This document shows, piece after piece, positions 14,285-24,748 of a DNA stretch of 64,000 nucleotides. The DNA is from Bacillota bacterium (lineage in GTDB: Bacteria > Bacillota_I > Bacilli_A > RF39 > UBA660). Positions within the stretch are counted from its first letter, which is position 1. Each line of letters starts with the position of its first letter. The notes below the pieces were generated by a model that did no database searches, had not been told where the DNA came from, and saw only the letters and a list, made by a program, of their open reading frames with translations. The stretch lies in contig JAEYYH010000034.1 of NCBI GenBank assembly GCA_023430885.1, positions 12,940-76,939 of the forward strand. The letters are read 5' to 3'. The translations under genes were made by a program, and so were the position numbers.

Positions 14285-15037
14285 ATGAAAAAGAAAATTA
14301 TAATATTTTTTAGTTGTTTATTAATTTTAATTTTAGGTTATGTATGTTATAAAAGTTTTCTGTTGTTTAATTATAAGGCTGAGATAAAAGACGAATTAGA
14401 AGCATATTTAATAAATTCGGGTGATACAATAACGATTAAACAAAGTAGTTATAATGAAAATACTAATTATTCTGAATACGAGGATGTTATATATAAAAAC
14501 TTAGAAAATAATTTTTTATATAGCGAAAAAGACTCTATTGTTAATAGTGCATATCAGTTATATGTATATTCTCTTACTAACAAAAACACAAATAAAGTAG
14601 ACGCAATTTTCAAAGTTGGTAAAACTGATAGTTATTACGAACTATTAGCAGCAGACAATATGACTAATTCCAGTTTTAAGAATATTAATAAAAAAGCTTT
14701 ACTTAAAAAGTATAATATTAATAATGACCGTGATCTACTTGAATATTTGGCTAATAATTATGACAAAAATCCAAATATATTTTCTAGTCGTGATTATATA
14801 GAGCTAAATTATTTGATTAAAACATTTGCTAATACGGTTATACCAAACGCAAATATTATTCTAATAAATGGTGACTTATCAGGATTCATATATATTATAA
14901 ATAATGATGTTTACGAAATTCATTTAACTAATAATAAGTATAATTATGTATTCGGTTTTTTTAATAAAAATAACAGTAATTATTTTAACTTGGATTACGT
15001 TAAAGATTTTATAAATAATATTCAATTTAAAAAATAA
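14285..15037 (+). CDS. Membrane-anchored hypothetical protein
   Basis: A 250-residue protein with an uncleaved N-terminal anchor: KKK then a hydrophobic segment at residues 5-28. The rest is an external domain of about 215 residues, rich in Asn and Tyr. It has a repeated theme of short strands (YNYVFGFFNKN, FIYIINNDVYEI) but no motif I recognise. AGAGGAG precedes the ATG and a GATATAAT lies about 27 nt upstream. There are no cysteines outside the N-terminal region. Probably a cell-envelope protein. Confidence 0.6.
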   Translation: MKKKIIIFFSCLLILILGYVCYKSFLLFNYKAEIKDELEAYLINSGDTITIKQSSYNENTNYSEYEDVIYKNLENNFLYSEKDSIVNSAYQLYVYSLTNKNTNKVDAIFKVGKTDSYYELLAADNMTNSSFKNINKKALLKKYNINNDRDLLEYLANNYDKNPNIFSSRDYIELNYLIKTFANTVIPNANIILINGDLSGFIYIINNDVYEIHLTNNKYNYVFGFFNKNNSNYFNLDYVKDFINNIQFKK

Positions 15038-15175
15038 AATATAAATAAGTATTACTTAAATATAAATCTTAGAAAATTATAAAACATATAAAACAAGATA
15101 AATAGTCAAGTATTTTAGCATTATAATTGGTTACACAAAAATAATAATCTCTATTTAATAGGCATAGTGATTTCT

Positions 15176-15204
15176 TTGATTTAAAGTTGTTTTTACTGTA
15201 TAAT
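15176..15204 (+). promoter_or_regulatory. Promoter of the glucan synthase gene
   Basis: TTGATT (15176-15181), 17-nt spacer, TATAAT (15199-15204) with TG directly before it. Confidence 0.7.
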
Positions 15205-15233
15205 TAATTTAAAGTATGGAAGAGGAACGTTTT

Positions 15234-18200
15234 ATGAATAGGAAGATAAAAAAGTTATTTAATAATTTTAGAGAAATCACGAGTTATTATGAATATTTAG
15301 TAGAAAAAACAAAGAATTATGAATATGTTAGTGCTGTTGATGAATGGGTAATTGATAATTACTTTTTAGTAGTTGAGCATAAAAATGGTATTATGCCAAT
15401 TAAAAAATTAATTGCAAAAAAATTAAAAAAATCAGATAAAATTTATTACATAATAAAAGATATGGCAACCAAAAACAATTACAATATAAGTTTCGAGCAA
15501 ATGGTATTAGATTTAAATATATATCAAAAAGAACACGATGAATTTTTTATGCATGATGATATAGAAATGATTTTATCCCTTTTAACTATTATATATATAG
15601 ATAGGCTTTCAGAAATATGCAAAGCAGAATATAAAAAATTCCAAGATAGAGACAAGGTTGCAAGAATAATTGAGAAGAACAAAGAAAATAAATTTGAAAT
15701 CTCTAATTTTTTTGATAATGGTTTAGATATAGAAAATAATACAAATTATATTTTTGAAATAAACAATCAATTATCTTCTTTCGGATCAAAAGCAAATGAA
15801 GTATTTAAGAAATTAAATAGTATTTTGGAATCGAAAAATATAAGTATTAAAGAAGTATTAAATGAGGAATATCAAAAAAGAATCGAAACAAGTATTTTAG
15901 TTTCAAATATATTTAATGACTTAAAAGAATTTTCAGAATTTACTCAAGATGATATAAATCAAAGTATAAGCAAATGTGAAAAGAATTTAATTCAAGATGA
16001 TGTATATTCAAAGATGACAAAAGAAACTAAAATATTATATCGTGCCCAAATATTTGCTTTAGCCAAAAAAAACAAAGTGGATGAGGTAACTTATACCGAG
16101 GAACTTTTGAAAAAAGCTAAAAGAGAAGGAAAGCACATTGGTGAATATTTATTTAGTAAAGAAAAAAATAACTTAAAATCTTTTCTGTACATGTTAATAA
16201 TATTAGTGCTAACAATATTACTAACTTTAATTCTTTCGAAATATTTTATATCAAATAGAATTGTTGGTTTTATTATATTATTAATGCCAGTACGCCAATT
16301 AATAATACAGTTGCTAAATCAGTTCTTATTGAAATTCACGCAAACTAAACCTTTGCCTAAAATGGATTTCAGTAAGGGTATACCTTCTAGCGAAGCAACT
16401 ATGGTAGTTATTCCTACCATTATAAGTGATACTAAAAAAATTAAAAATATGTTTGACACTTTAGAAACTTATTACATTGTCAATAAGACTAATAACTTAT
16501 ATTTTACCCTATTAGGAGACGTTAAAGCATCTGATAAAGAAGTAATGCTTATAGATGAGGAAATAAGTAAATACGGCGCTAAATATGCCAAAGATTTAAA
16601 TAAAAAGTATAAAAAAGATGTCTTTCATTTCGCATATCGCAAAAGATTTTTTAATGAAAAAGAGAATAGTTATTTAGGATATGAAAGAAAAAGAGGGGCA
16701 CTGTTACATTTCAATAGATTATTATTAAAAAAATTAAGTATAGAGGAGCAAAAGAAATTTTTTAATGTGCATACTTTTAATGATTTTAATGTAAAAATCA
16801 AGTATGTAATTACTTTAGATACCGATACACAGTTAGTTTTAAATACTGCTCTTAATTTAGTAGGAGCAATGGCACATCCTTTAAATAAACCAGTATTAAA
16901 TGCTAGTGGGACAAGAGTGGTAGAAGGCTATGGAATATTACAACCAAGAGTAAATGTTGATATTGAAGCTACTTCTAAATCATTATATTCACAAATATTT
17001 GCAGGTATTGGGGGATTTGATACTTATAATTCAATTGTACCTAATATTGGACAAGATTTATTTGATGAGGGAAGTTTTATTGGAAAAGGTATATATGACT
17101 TAGAAATATTCGATAAAGTTTTATATGATAAATTTCCTGACAATTTAATTTTAAGCCATGATTTAATTGAAGGAAGTTATGTAAGATGTGGTTTTGTTTC
17201 TGATATAGAGTTAATAGATGATTTTCCGTCTAAATTCTTAATTGATGTTACTAGACAGCATAGATGGGCTAGAGGAGATACACAGATTATTGGATGGCTT
17301 TTTCCTAAAGTAAGAAATAAGCAAAATGAGAAAGTGAAAAATCCTATTAATTCATTAAGTAAGTGGAAAATATTTGATAACATAGCAAGGATGTTTTTAT
17401 ATCCAACATTGTTATTAATTCAAATTTTAGCTTTAATAGATGGACTTGTTAATCCTGTATGGTGGATGCTTTTCGTAATTATAGAAATATCACTACCAAT
17501 AATATTTTTCTTAAAGACTAAAATGTATCCTGAAAAAGAAATCCTAAAAAAGATATATTATAGAAATTTAATGTTTGGTGGTAAATCTATAGTTTCAAGA
17601 TCGTTGATAGTTTTAATGACTATTCCTTATTATGCAAAAATGTACATGAATGCTTTCTTTAAATCAATATATAGATTACTAATTAGTAAGAAGAATCTTC
17701 TTAATTGGATAACTGCTGAGGAAGCTGAGAAGACTGTTAAATCAAATTTATTAAACTATATAAAAACTTTATCATTAAATATTGTTTTAGGTATAATTTT
17801 TTTAATATATGCATTCTTTATTGATTTTAATTATTTAATATTATTAATGGCAATAATTTATATAGCAGCACCATTTATTTTATATTATGTAAGTAAGGAT
17901 ATAGTTCATAATAAAATAAATTTAAGTGAAGATAAATTAGATAATGTAAAAGAAGTAGCTAGAAGAACATGGAAATTTTTTGAAGATAATTTAACACAAG
18001 AGAATAACTATTTAATACCAGATAATTATCAAGAAAATAGAGAACAAAAATTGGATAAGAGAACATCTCCAACTAATATAGGATTCTCAATAACAAGTAT
18101 TATAAGTGCTTACAAACTAGGTTTTATTGATAAAGTAAAAGCAATAAGTCTTTTAGAAAAAATTATAATAACTGTTAAATCGTTAGAAAAATGGAATGGA

Positions 18201-21200
18201 CATTTATATAATTGGTACAATATTGAAACTAAACAAAAATTATATCCTAACTTTGTATCAACAGTAGATTCTGGCAATTTTGTCGCGTCATTAATTGTTT
18301 TAAATCAATTTTTGATTGAAAAATTGGAATACGATTTAGCAAAAGATGTATGTAGACTAATTGATAACACCAATTTTAAAAGCTTATATATTGATAAGGA
18401 TGTTTTCAGTATAGGCTATGATGTTAGTGATGCTAAATTATCAATTTATAATTATAATAATTTTGCTAGTGAAAGTAGATTAACTAGTTATATAGCAATT
18501 TCTAAAGGTGATGTACCAAATAAGCACTGGTTTTGTTTAGATAAATCTTTAACTACTTATAATAATAGCAAAGGTTTAATTTCTTGGTCAGGTACTTCTT
18601 TCGAATATTATATGCCATTAATATTTATGAAAAATTATCCTAATACTTTATTAGATGAAAGTTATAAATTTGCATATATATGTCAAAAAGGGTATGTAGA
18701 TTCAGTGAGTAAAAAATTGCCTTGGGGCATCTCAGAATCAGCTTATGCAGAACTTGACAATTCACTTAACTATAAGTATAAAACCTTCTCTACACCCTAT
18801 TTAAAGGCTAAAGAAGATAAGGAAAATAGAATAGTTTTATCACCATATTCTTCAATTATGGCTATGGAGTTATTTCCAGAAGAAGTATATGAAAATATGG
18901 AAGAATTTATAAAACTTGAAATGTTTAGTGATTATGGTTTTTATGAATCTTATGACTACGATAATAAAAATAAAGTTAAAGCTTATTTTGCACATCATCA
19001 AGGAATGATATTAGCTAGTTTAACTAATTATTTAGAAAAAGATTTAATAAAAAATTATTTTCATAGAGATGTTTTAATAAAGACATTCGAGATTTTAATG
19101 AAAGAGAAAGTTCAAATCAAAACATCAATTAATCTTAAATTAGCTAAGTATAAAAAATACGATTACGAAAAAGAAGTTATAGAGAATGATATTAGATCAT
19201 TTGATAATATTTCAAATATGCCAGAAATATCTGTCTTATCTAATAAAAAGTATTGTTTGTTAATGAACGATAGAGGAAGTTCTTTTTCAAGATATAGAAA
19301 TCTTCAATTAAATAGATATCGTAAAATAACCGAACAAGATTATGGTATGTTTATTTATATTAAAGATGTAGACACAAATAAGGTTTGGTCTAATACTTAT
19401 GCCCCTGTAAATGTAAAACCTGATAAGTATGATGTTACATTTGCTGCAGATAGAATTAAGTATACGAGAGAAGATAATGATATAACAACAAAGACAGAAA
19501 TTATCGTAACAAAAGATCATCATGCTGAAATAAGAAAAGTTACGTTTACTAATAATTCAGATGAAGATAAAACTTTAGAGTTAACAACTTATACTGAACC
19601 AATCTTATCAGAAAACGTAGATGATGTAAGTCATAGAGTATTCAATAATATGTTCTTGAGTAGTGAATATGATGTAGAAACAAATTCACTAATTACATTA
19701 AGAAAAGATAGAGAAGGCAGTAATGTTAATAGTTATATGATTAATAGATTAGTAATAGAAAACCCACTAGAAGAATATCAATTTGAAACAGAAAGAGATA
19801 GATTTATTGGAAGAAATAGAAATACTAATAATCCAGTAGCGCTTAATACAAAACTAAGTAATAATGTGGGTACTAATTTAGAACCAATAATGAGTTTAAG
19901 AAATAAGATACTAACTCCAGCAAATTCATCTACAACTGTTTATTTCATAAACGGATTTGGAAGAAGCAAAGAACAGCTTATGGATATAGTAAACTCTTAT
20001 AATAATGAAAATGCAATAAGAAAAGCGTTTGATATTGCTACTCTAATGAGCGTTACAAATACTAAAAATTTAAATATTAAAGGACACGATATGCGTCTAT
20101 TTAATATAATGTTAAATTATCTATACCAAACAACTAATATTTCTATAAATGATGAAAGAAAACAATTACTAACTAAAAATGCTTTAACACAAAGCGGTTT
20201 ATGGAAATTTGGAGTATCTGGCGATAGACCAATTATATTAATAAATATTCACGATATTTTAGATTTAACTTTTGTTAAAGAGATATTAAAAGCTTTTGAA
20301 TATTACAAGAGTATTTCTATTTTTGTAGATATAATTATTATTAATAGCGAGAATGAAGAATACGCGGATATAATAAGAAAAGAAATAGATGATGAGTTAT
20401 TCAGAATTTATACTTTAAATGATTTTCATCATACTCCAGGCAGTGTAACAGTTATACCAGCTGAGAATATCAATAATGAGGAAATGTCTTTATTACGAAT
20501 TGTACCGCGACTAACTTTTGATACTAATGATCATAGTTCTCTAAAAGACTGTATAGATAATTTACAAAAGATTAATCGAATTAATGATTATAAAATAACT
20601 AAAACTGAGCTTTCTTTAAAAGAAGAAGTAAACAAAGACGAACTTACTTTCTTTAATGAATATGGCGGTTTTATAAATAATGGTACTGAATATAAAATAG
20701 TAAATAAAGATACACCAAAACCTTGGATAAATGTAATTGCTAATAAAGAATTTGGAACAATAGTTACTAACAATGGTTGTGGTTTTACATACTGCTATAA
20801 TAGCAATGAATATAAAATAACTTCATGGACTAATGACACAGTTTTAAATGATAAATCAGAAGGCATAAGAATAAACGGGGAATTATTTGACCCTGTAATA
20901 TGTACTCACGGTTTTGGATATTCAGTTCTAGAGTCCAGTAATGAAATACTTGGTAAACAGTTAACTGAGTTTGTTGCCAGTGACGATAATGTTAAAATAT
21001 ATATTTTAAAACTTATCAATAAAACAAATACAGAAAAAGAGTTGAATGTTGATTTCTGGATTAATCCAATTTTTGGTGATTTTGAAGAAAAAACTAGTAG
21101 ACATATACTTGCTGAAAACATTGAAAATGAAAACTATATAAGAATGAGAAATGTTTATAGTAATAATTATAGTAATGTCACAGTATTTATGTCATCTAGC

Positions 21201-22904
21201 GAAAAAATTGTGAAAGCAAATGTTAACGAAATATTAATAAAATCTATTGATACTAAATTAACATTAAAACAAAAAGAAGCTAAAGAAATAGTATTCACTT
21301 TAGGATGTAGTAAAAATTCAGAAGATATAAAAAAATTGATAGATAAATATAATAATCTAAATACATCTAAACAAGAACTAGAAATTGTAAAAAATAACTG
21401 GAATAAAACATTATCTACCATAAAAGTTGAAACTCCTGATAAAAGTTTAAATTACATGCTAAATGGTTGGTATTTATATCAAACTATGGCTTCTAGAATA
21501 ATGGCAAAAGCTGGTTTTTATCAAGTTAGTGGAGCTTTTGGATATAGAGATCAATTACAGGATGCAACAAATATTGTTTATATTAATCCTGAACTTACCA
21601 AACAGCAAATTATAAGAAATGCTAAGCACCAATTTACTACAGGAGAGGTTCTTCATTGGTGGCATGAGTCAAACAAATTTGGTTTAAGAAGCAGACATAA
21701 AGATGATTATTTATGGTTAGTTTATGCAACTACTGAATACATCAAGGCTACAAAAGATTATAGCATTTTAGATATTAAAATACCTTTTGTAACAGGTGAG
21801 AAACTAAACGAAACAGATAAAGAAAAGGGTATAATATTTAATTATACTACTGAAGAAAAAACACTTTATGAACATTGCCTTTTATCTTTAAACTTATCTA
21901 TGGATTCATTAGGTAAACACGGTATTCCACTTATGGGTGGCGGAGACTGGAATGACGGAATGAATAAAGTTGGTATAAAAGGAAAAGGTGAGAGCGTTTG
22001 GTTAGGATTCTTCTTGTATGATATAATTAACAACTTTTTAGAAGTTATGAAAATGTCAGACAAAAAAATAGCTGTAAAAAAATATGAATTATTTAATAAG
22101 ATGTTAAAAGAGTCTTTAAATAAAAATACATGGGATGGAAAATATTATATAAGAGCTTTCTTTGATAATGGTAATAAACTTGGTTCTTCAGTAAACGAAG
22201 AATGCAAAATAGATTTAATATCACAAAGTTTTTCAATCTTGAGTGGCGTAGCTGAAGAAAGCAAAATTAATTCTATAATTTCATCTGTTGAAAGTAATTT
22301 AGTTGATCATGATAATAATATTATTAAATTATTAACACCATCTTTTTCAACATCAAAAGATGATCCAGGATATATAATGAATTATCCAAGAGGTATAAGA
22401 GAAAATGGTGGACAATATACTCATGCTACATCATGGTACATAATGTCTTTAATAAAGGCTGGTTATAAAGAAAAAGCATATGAGTACTATCAAATGATTA
22501 ACCCGGTTAATAGAACTCTAAATGAGCAGGGAGTCAATAAGTACTGCACAGAACCATATGCTGTAGCAGCTGATATTTATTCAGCTAGTAATTACCAAGG
22601 ACGTGGTGGTTGGACTTGGTACACAGGTAGTGCAGGCTGGTTTTATAGAGTTGGTATAAGAGATATACTAGGTTTTAATAAAGAGGGTACAAAGTTGTAT
22701 ATAAAACCAAATATACCTAATAGCTGGAAAAAATATAAAATAACATATAAATATATAGATACACTTTATATAATTGATATATCTATTTCTAAAGAAAATA
22801 AAATTATAATAGATAACAAAGAAATAGAAGTAAATTATATTAACCTTGTTAATGATAAAAATAATCATCATGTAAAAGTCACAATTAATAATAAAAAAGA
22901 TTAA
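15234..22904 (+). CDS. Cyclic beta-1,2-glucan synthase-like giant protein (GT84-GH94)
   Basis: About 2556 residues, the complete NdvB/Cgs architecture. Residues about 315-360 are the first membrane helices. A GT84 glycosyltransferase domain at about 385-700 has TLDTDTQL (UDP-sugar/metal site) and RQHRWARGD. More membrane helices lie at 715-890. A glucoamylase-like domain (about 900-1290) ends YFAHHQGMILASL. Beta-sandwich modules follow, then a GH94 phosphorylase-type barrel (about 2065-2470) with GAFGYRDQLQD and GGGDWNDGMN near 2238, whose Asp is the expected acid. The known enzyme makes beta-1,2-glucan from UDP-glucose, trims and cyclises it. GAGGAA supports the ATG at 15234 over one at 15216. 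It is monocistronic. The product in this Gram-positive is inferred. Confidence 0.88.
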   Translation: MNRKIKKLFNNFREITSYYEYLVEKTKNYEYVSAVDEWVIDNYFLVVEHKNGIMPIKKLIAKKLKKSDKIYYIIKDMATKNNYNISFEQMVLDLNIYQKEHDEFFMHDDIEMILSLLTIIYIDRLSEICKAEYKKFQDRDKVARIIEKNKENKFEISNFFDNGLDIENNTNYIFEINNQLSSFGSKANEVFKKLNSILESKNISIKEVLNEEYQKRIETSILVSNIFNDLKEFSEFTQDDINQSISKCEKNLIQDDVYSKMTKETKILYRAQIFALAKKNKVDEVTYTEELLKKAKREGKHIGEYLFSKEKNNLKSFLYMLIILVLTILLTLILSKYFISNRIVGFIILLMPVRQLIIQLLNQFLLKFTQTKPLPKMDFSKGIPSSEATMVVIPTIISDTKKIKNMFDTLETYYIVNKTNNLYFTLLGDVKASDKEVMLIDEEISKYGAKYAKDLNKKYKKDVFHFAYRKRFFNEKENSYLGYERKRGALLHFNRLLLKKLSIEEQKKFFNVHTFNDFNVKIKYVITLDTDTQLVLNTALNLVGAMAHPLNKPVLNASGTRVVEGYGILQPRVNVDIEATSKSLYSQIFAGIGGFDTYNSIVPNIGQDLFDEGSFIGKGIYDLEIFDKVLYDKFPDNLILSHDLIEGSYVRCGFVSDIELIDDFPSKFLIDVTRQHRWARGDTQIIGWLFPKVRNKQNEKVKNPINSLSKWKIFDNIARMFLYPTLLLIQILALIDGLVNPVWWMLFVIIEISLPIIFFLKTKMYPEKEILKKIYYRNLMFGGKSIVSRSLIVLMTIPYYAKMYMNAFFKSIYRLLISKKNLLNWITAEEAEKTVKSNLLNYIKTLSLNIVLGIIFLIYAFFIDFNYLILLMAIIYIAAPFILYYVSKDIVHNKINLSEDKLDNVKEVARRTWKFFEDNLTQENNYLIPDNYQENREQKLDKRTSPTNIGFSITSIISAYKLGFIDKVKAISLLEKIIITVKSLEKWNGHLYNWYNIETKQKLYPNFVSTVDSGNFVASLIVLNQFLIEKLEYDLAKDVCRLIDNTNFKSLYIDKDVFSIGYDVSDAKLSIYNYNNFASESRLTSYIAISKGDVPNKHWFCLDKSLTTYNNSKGLISWSGTSFEYYMPLIFMKNYPNTLLDESYKFAYICQKGYVDSVSKKLPWGISESAYAELDNSLNYKYKTFSTPYLKAKEDKENRIVLSPYSSIMAMELFPEEVYENMEEFIKLEMFSDYGFYESYDYDNKNKVKAYFAHHQGMILASLTNYLEKDLIKNYFHRDVLIKTFEILMKEKVQIKTSINLKLAKYKKYDYEKEVIENDIRSFDNISNMPEISVLSNKKYCLLMNDRGSSFSRYRNLQLNRYRKITEQDYGMFIYIKDVDTNKVWSNTYAPVNVKPDKYDVTFAADRIKYTREDNDITTKTEIIVTKDHHAEIRKVTFTNNSDEDKTLELTTYTEPILSENVDDVSHRVFNNMFLSSEYDVETNSLITLRKDREGSNVNSYMINRLVIENPLEEYQFETERDRFIGRNRNTNNPVALNTKLSNNVGTNLEPIMSLRNKILTPANSSTTVYFINGFGRSKEQLMDIVNSYNNENAIRKAFDIATLMSVTNTKNLNIKGHDMRLFNIMLNYLYQTTNISINDERKQLLTKNALTQSGLWKFGVSGDRPIILINIHDILDLTFVKEILKAFEYYKSISIFVDIIIINSENEEYADIIRKEIDDELFRIYTLNDFHHTPGSVTVIPAENINNEEMSLLRIVPRLTFDTNDHSSLKDCIDNLQKINRINDYKITKTELSLKEEVNKDELTFFNEYGGFINNGTEYKIVNKDTPKPWINVIANKEFGTIVTNNGCGFTYCYNSNEYKITSWTNDTVLNDKSEGIRINGELFDPVICTHGFGYSVLESSNEILGKQLTEFVASDDNVKIYILKLINKTNTEKELNVDFWINPIFGDFEEKTSRHILAENIENENYIRMRNVYSNNYSNVTVFMSSSEKIVKANVNEILIKSIDTKLTLKQKEAKEIVFTLGCSKNSEDIKKLIDKYNNLNTSKQELEIVKNNWNKTLSTIKVETPDKSLNYMLNGWYLYQTMASRIMAKAGFYQVSGAFGYRDQLQDATNIVYINPELTKQQIIRNAKHQFTTGEVLHWWHESNKFGLRSRHKDDYLWLVYATTEYIKATKDYSILDIKIPFVTGEKLNETDKEKGIIFNYTTEEKTLYEHCLLSLNLSMDSLGKHGIPLMGGGDWNDGMNKVGIKGKGESVWLGFFLYDIINNFLEVMKMSDKKIAVKKYELFNKMLKESLNKNTWDGKYYIRAFFDNGNKLGSSVNEECKIDLISQSFSILSGVAEESKINSIISSVESNLVDHDNNIIKLLTPSFSTSKDDPGYIMNYPRGIRENGGQYTHATSWYIMSLIKAGYKEKAYEYYQMINPVNRTLNEQGVNKYCTEPYAVAADIYSASNYQGRGGWTWYTGSAGWFYRVGIRDILGFNKEGTKLYIKPNIPNSWKKYKITYKYIDTLYIIDISISKENKIIIDNKEIEVNYINLVNDKNNHHVKVTINNKKD

Positions 22905-22925
22905 TAAAAAAGACATATACAAAAG

Positions 22926-22950
22926 ACTGTTGAATTTCAACAGTTTTTTT
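22926..22950 (+). terminator. Terminator of the glucan synthase gene
   Basis: ACTGTTGA-att-TCAACAGT hairpin followed by seven T. Confidence 0.88.
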
Positions 22951-23096
22951 GGTATATAAAATTATTAAAAAGAAAATAATATGAATATTGGTGATTTTTT
23001 TTAACTAAAAGAGTTTTGCTGGTCTTTACTTTTTGCTCAAAAAATGCTATATTTATTAGGCGTGTTTTTTTAAAAGAGACAATAAAGGAGTTATAA

Positions 23097-23822
23097 ATGA
23101 TACAACAGATAATTAGTAGTTACAGCGAGTTTTTTTCATGGGATATGTTTGTACAAATAGTTACAACACCATCAAATTGGGGGGTTATTTTATCTCTTAT
23201 TTTATTAGAGGGGCTATTATCAGCTGACAATGCACTTGTTTTAGCGACAATGGTAAGCGATTTAAAAGATGAGAAACAACGCAGATTAGCAATATTTGCT
23301 GGTATGTGGGGAGCTTATCTATTTAGATTTTTAATAATTGGTATTGGGGTTTATTTAATTCATTTTTGGTGGATTAAAGCTTTAGGAGCAATATATTTAA
23401 TGTGGTTATCACTTAATCATTTATTATTAAAAAATAATGGTAATTCAAATAAAGATACTAAAAAAGGCTCAAAATCTTTTTGGTTAACAGTTTTACAAGT
23501 TGAAATGATGGACATTGCATTTAGTGTAGATAGTGTTTCAGCAGCTTTTGGCTTAAGCGAAGATGTATGGGTATTATTTTTGGGAGCAATCTTTGGAATT
23601 TTAATGATGAGAGGAGTAGCCGAAATATTTGTCAACCTTTTAGCAAAATACGAAGAACTAAATACAACAGCTTATGTTTTAATAGCCATAATAAGTTTAA
23701 AAATGATGGCTTCTGTATTTGGTGTCCATGTCCCAGAGTATTTATTTTTCTTGATAATAGTCGTAGTATTTGCAGGAACATTTATTTTGCATCATCATAA
23801 GAAGAGAAATAAAAAAGCTTAA
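23097..23822 (+). CDS. TerC/YkoY-family integral membrane protein
   Basis: A 241-residue membrane protein of the TerC family with about seven helices. The conserved acidic metal-site motifs LLSADNALVLA (near residue 42) and MDIAFSVDSVSAAFG (near 137) are both intact. YkoY/Alx relatives export Mn2+, in Bacilli helping to metallate exported proteins (known for relatives). The C-terminus is short and basic (HHHKKRNKKA). AAAGGAG precedes the ATG. The upstream 190 bp was checked for a yybP-ykoY manganese riboswitch, often found before such genes, and none was recognisable. Monocistronic. Confidence 0.88.
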   Translation: MIQQIISSYSEFFSWDMFVQIVTTPSNWGVILSLILLEGLLSADNALVLATMVSDLKDEKQRRLAIFAGMWGAYLFRFLIIGIGVYLIHFWWIKALGAIYLMWLSLNHLLLKNNGNSNKDTKKGSKSFWLTVLQVEMMDIAFSVDSVSAAFGLSEDVWVLFLGAIFGILMMRGVAEIFVNLLAKYEELNTTAYVLIAIISLKMMASVFGVHVPEYLFFLIIVVVFAGTFILHHHKKRNKKA

Positions 23823-23870
23823 AAAAATTTATTTACTCATTCAACATAGAAATTTTAATTATATTATATA

Positions 23871-23898
23871 AAAACTAGATAGATAATATCTAGTTTTT
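23871..23898 (+). terminator. Terminator after the TerC gene
   Basis: AAAACTAGATA / TATCTAGTTTTT perfect stem. Confidence 0.8.
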
Positions 23899-23961
23899 AT
23901 ATGCATACATATTTCACTTAAAATGATATAATTAAATAAATAAAGTATTATAGGAGAAAAT

Positions 23962-24645
23962 ATGAAGAAAATAAAAATTATTAAAGATGGTCCATATCTA
24001 GTTAGTGGTAATATTCCAATAAGAGAATTAGTTATAACTAATTCTAATGGATGTAATACTTATAAAAAAGGACGTGAAATCAAAACAGACGAAGCTTATG
24101 CTCTATGTAGATGTGGACATTCAAAAAATAAACCTTTTTGTGATGGAAGTCATAAAGATTGTCATTTTTCGGGTAAAACTACAGCATCAAAAAAAGAATT
24201 TTCTAAAGAAGCAAAAAAGTATAATGGAAAAAATATATTCTTAGAGGATGTTGAAAGTTTGTGTGCCTTTGCTCGTTTTTGCCATTATGGAGATCAAAAT
24301 GTTTGGGACTTAACAGAGTATGCAAATACTAAAGATGAAGAGGAACTAGCAGTAAAATTAGCATGCGATTGTCCGGCTGGACGTTTAGTTGCATATGATA
24401 AACTATCTGGCGAGGCTATTGAGCCAACCTATGAAGAAAGTATTGTTGTTTTACAAGACTCAAGTAGTAATTGTAGTGGTCCATTATGGGTTAGAGGTGG
24501 CGTTACTATAGAAGACGAAGAAGGTAGCATTTTAGAAAAACGAAATAGGGTAACATTATGCAGATGTGGTGAATCTCAAAACAAACCATTTTGTGATGCA
24601 ACACACGTAGGTATAAAGTTCAAAGATGATTATTTTAAAAAATAG
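23962..24645 (+). CDS. Double CDGSH iron-sulfur domain protein
   Basis: A 227-residue protein with two mitoNEET-type CDGSH motifs: CRCGHSKNKPFCDGSH near residues 49-64 and CRCGESQNKPFCDATH near 200-215. Each offers the three Cys and one His that hold a 2Fe-2S cluster. Between them a segment with SLCAFARFCHYGD and CDCPAGRLVAYD adds more cysteines and resembles the small Fe-S domain (Fer4_19/DUF1271 type) found in such proteins. Role: redox or cluster transfer in the cytoplasm, unproven. AGGAG precedes the start. The desulfoferrodoxin gene follows 100 nt downstream, giving a possible redox-stress pair. Confidence 0.88.
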   Translation: MKKIKIIKDGPYLVSGNIPIRELVITNSNGCNTYKKGREIKTDEAYALCRCGHSKNKPFCDGSHKDCHFSGKTTASKKEFSKEAKKYNGKNIFLEDVESLCAFARFCHYGDQNVWDLTEYANTKDEEELAVKLACDCPAGRLVAYDKLSGEAIEPTYEESIVVLQDSSSNCSGPLWVRGGVTIEDEEGSILEKRNRVTLCRCGESQNKPFCDATHVGIKFKDDYFKK

Positions 24646-24748
24646 TATTGTTATCCAGGTTATTGTTTTATAAAATTAAAAATGATAAAATAATTGTAGA
24701 AAGTGTAGAAGGAAGATTTGATTTAGTCTATCCTAGGAGGAGGAAATT

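Noticed and set aside
22951..23096. Manganese (yybP-ykoY) riboswitch before the TerC gene
   Set aside because: The conserved core of that riboswitch was not found; the region is plain AT-rich sequence.
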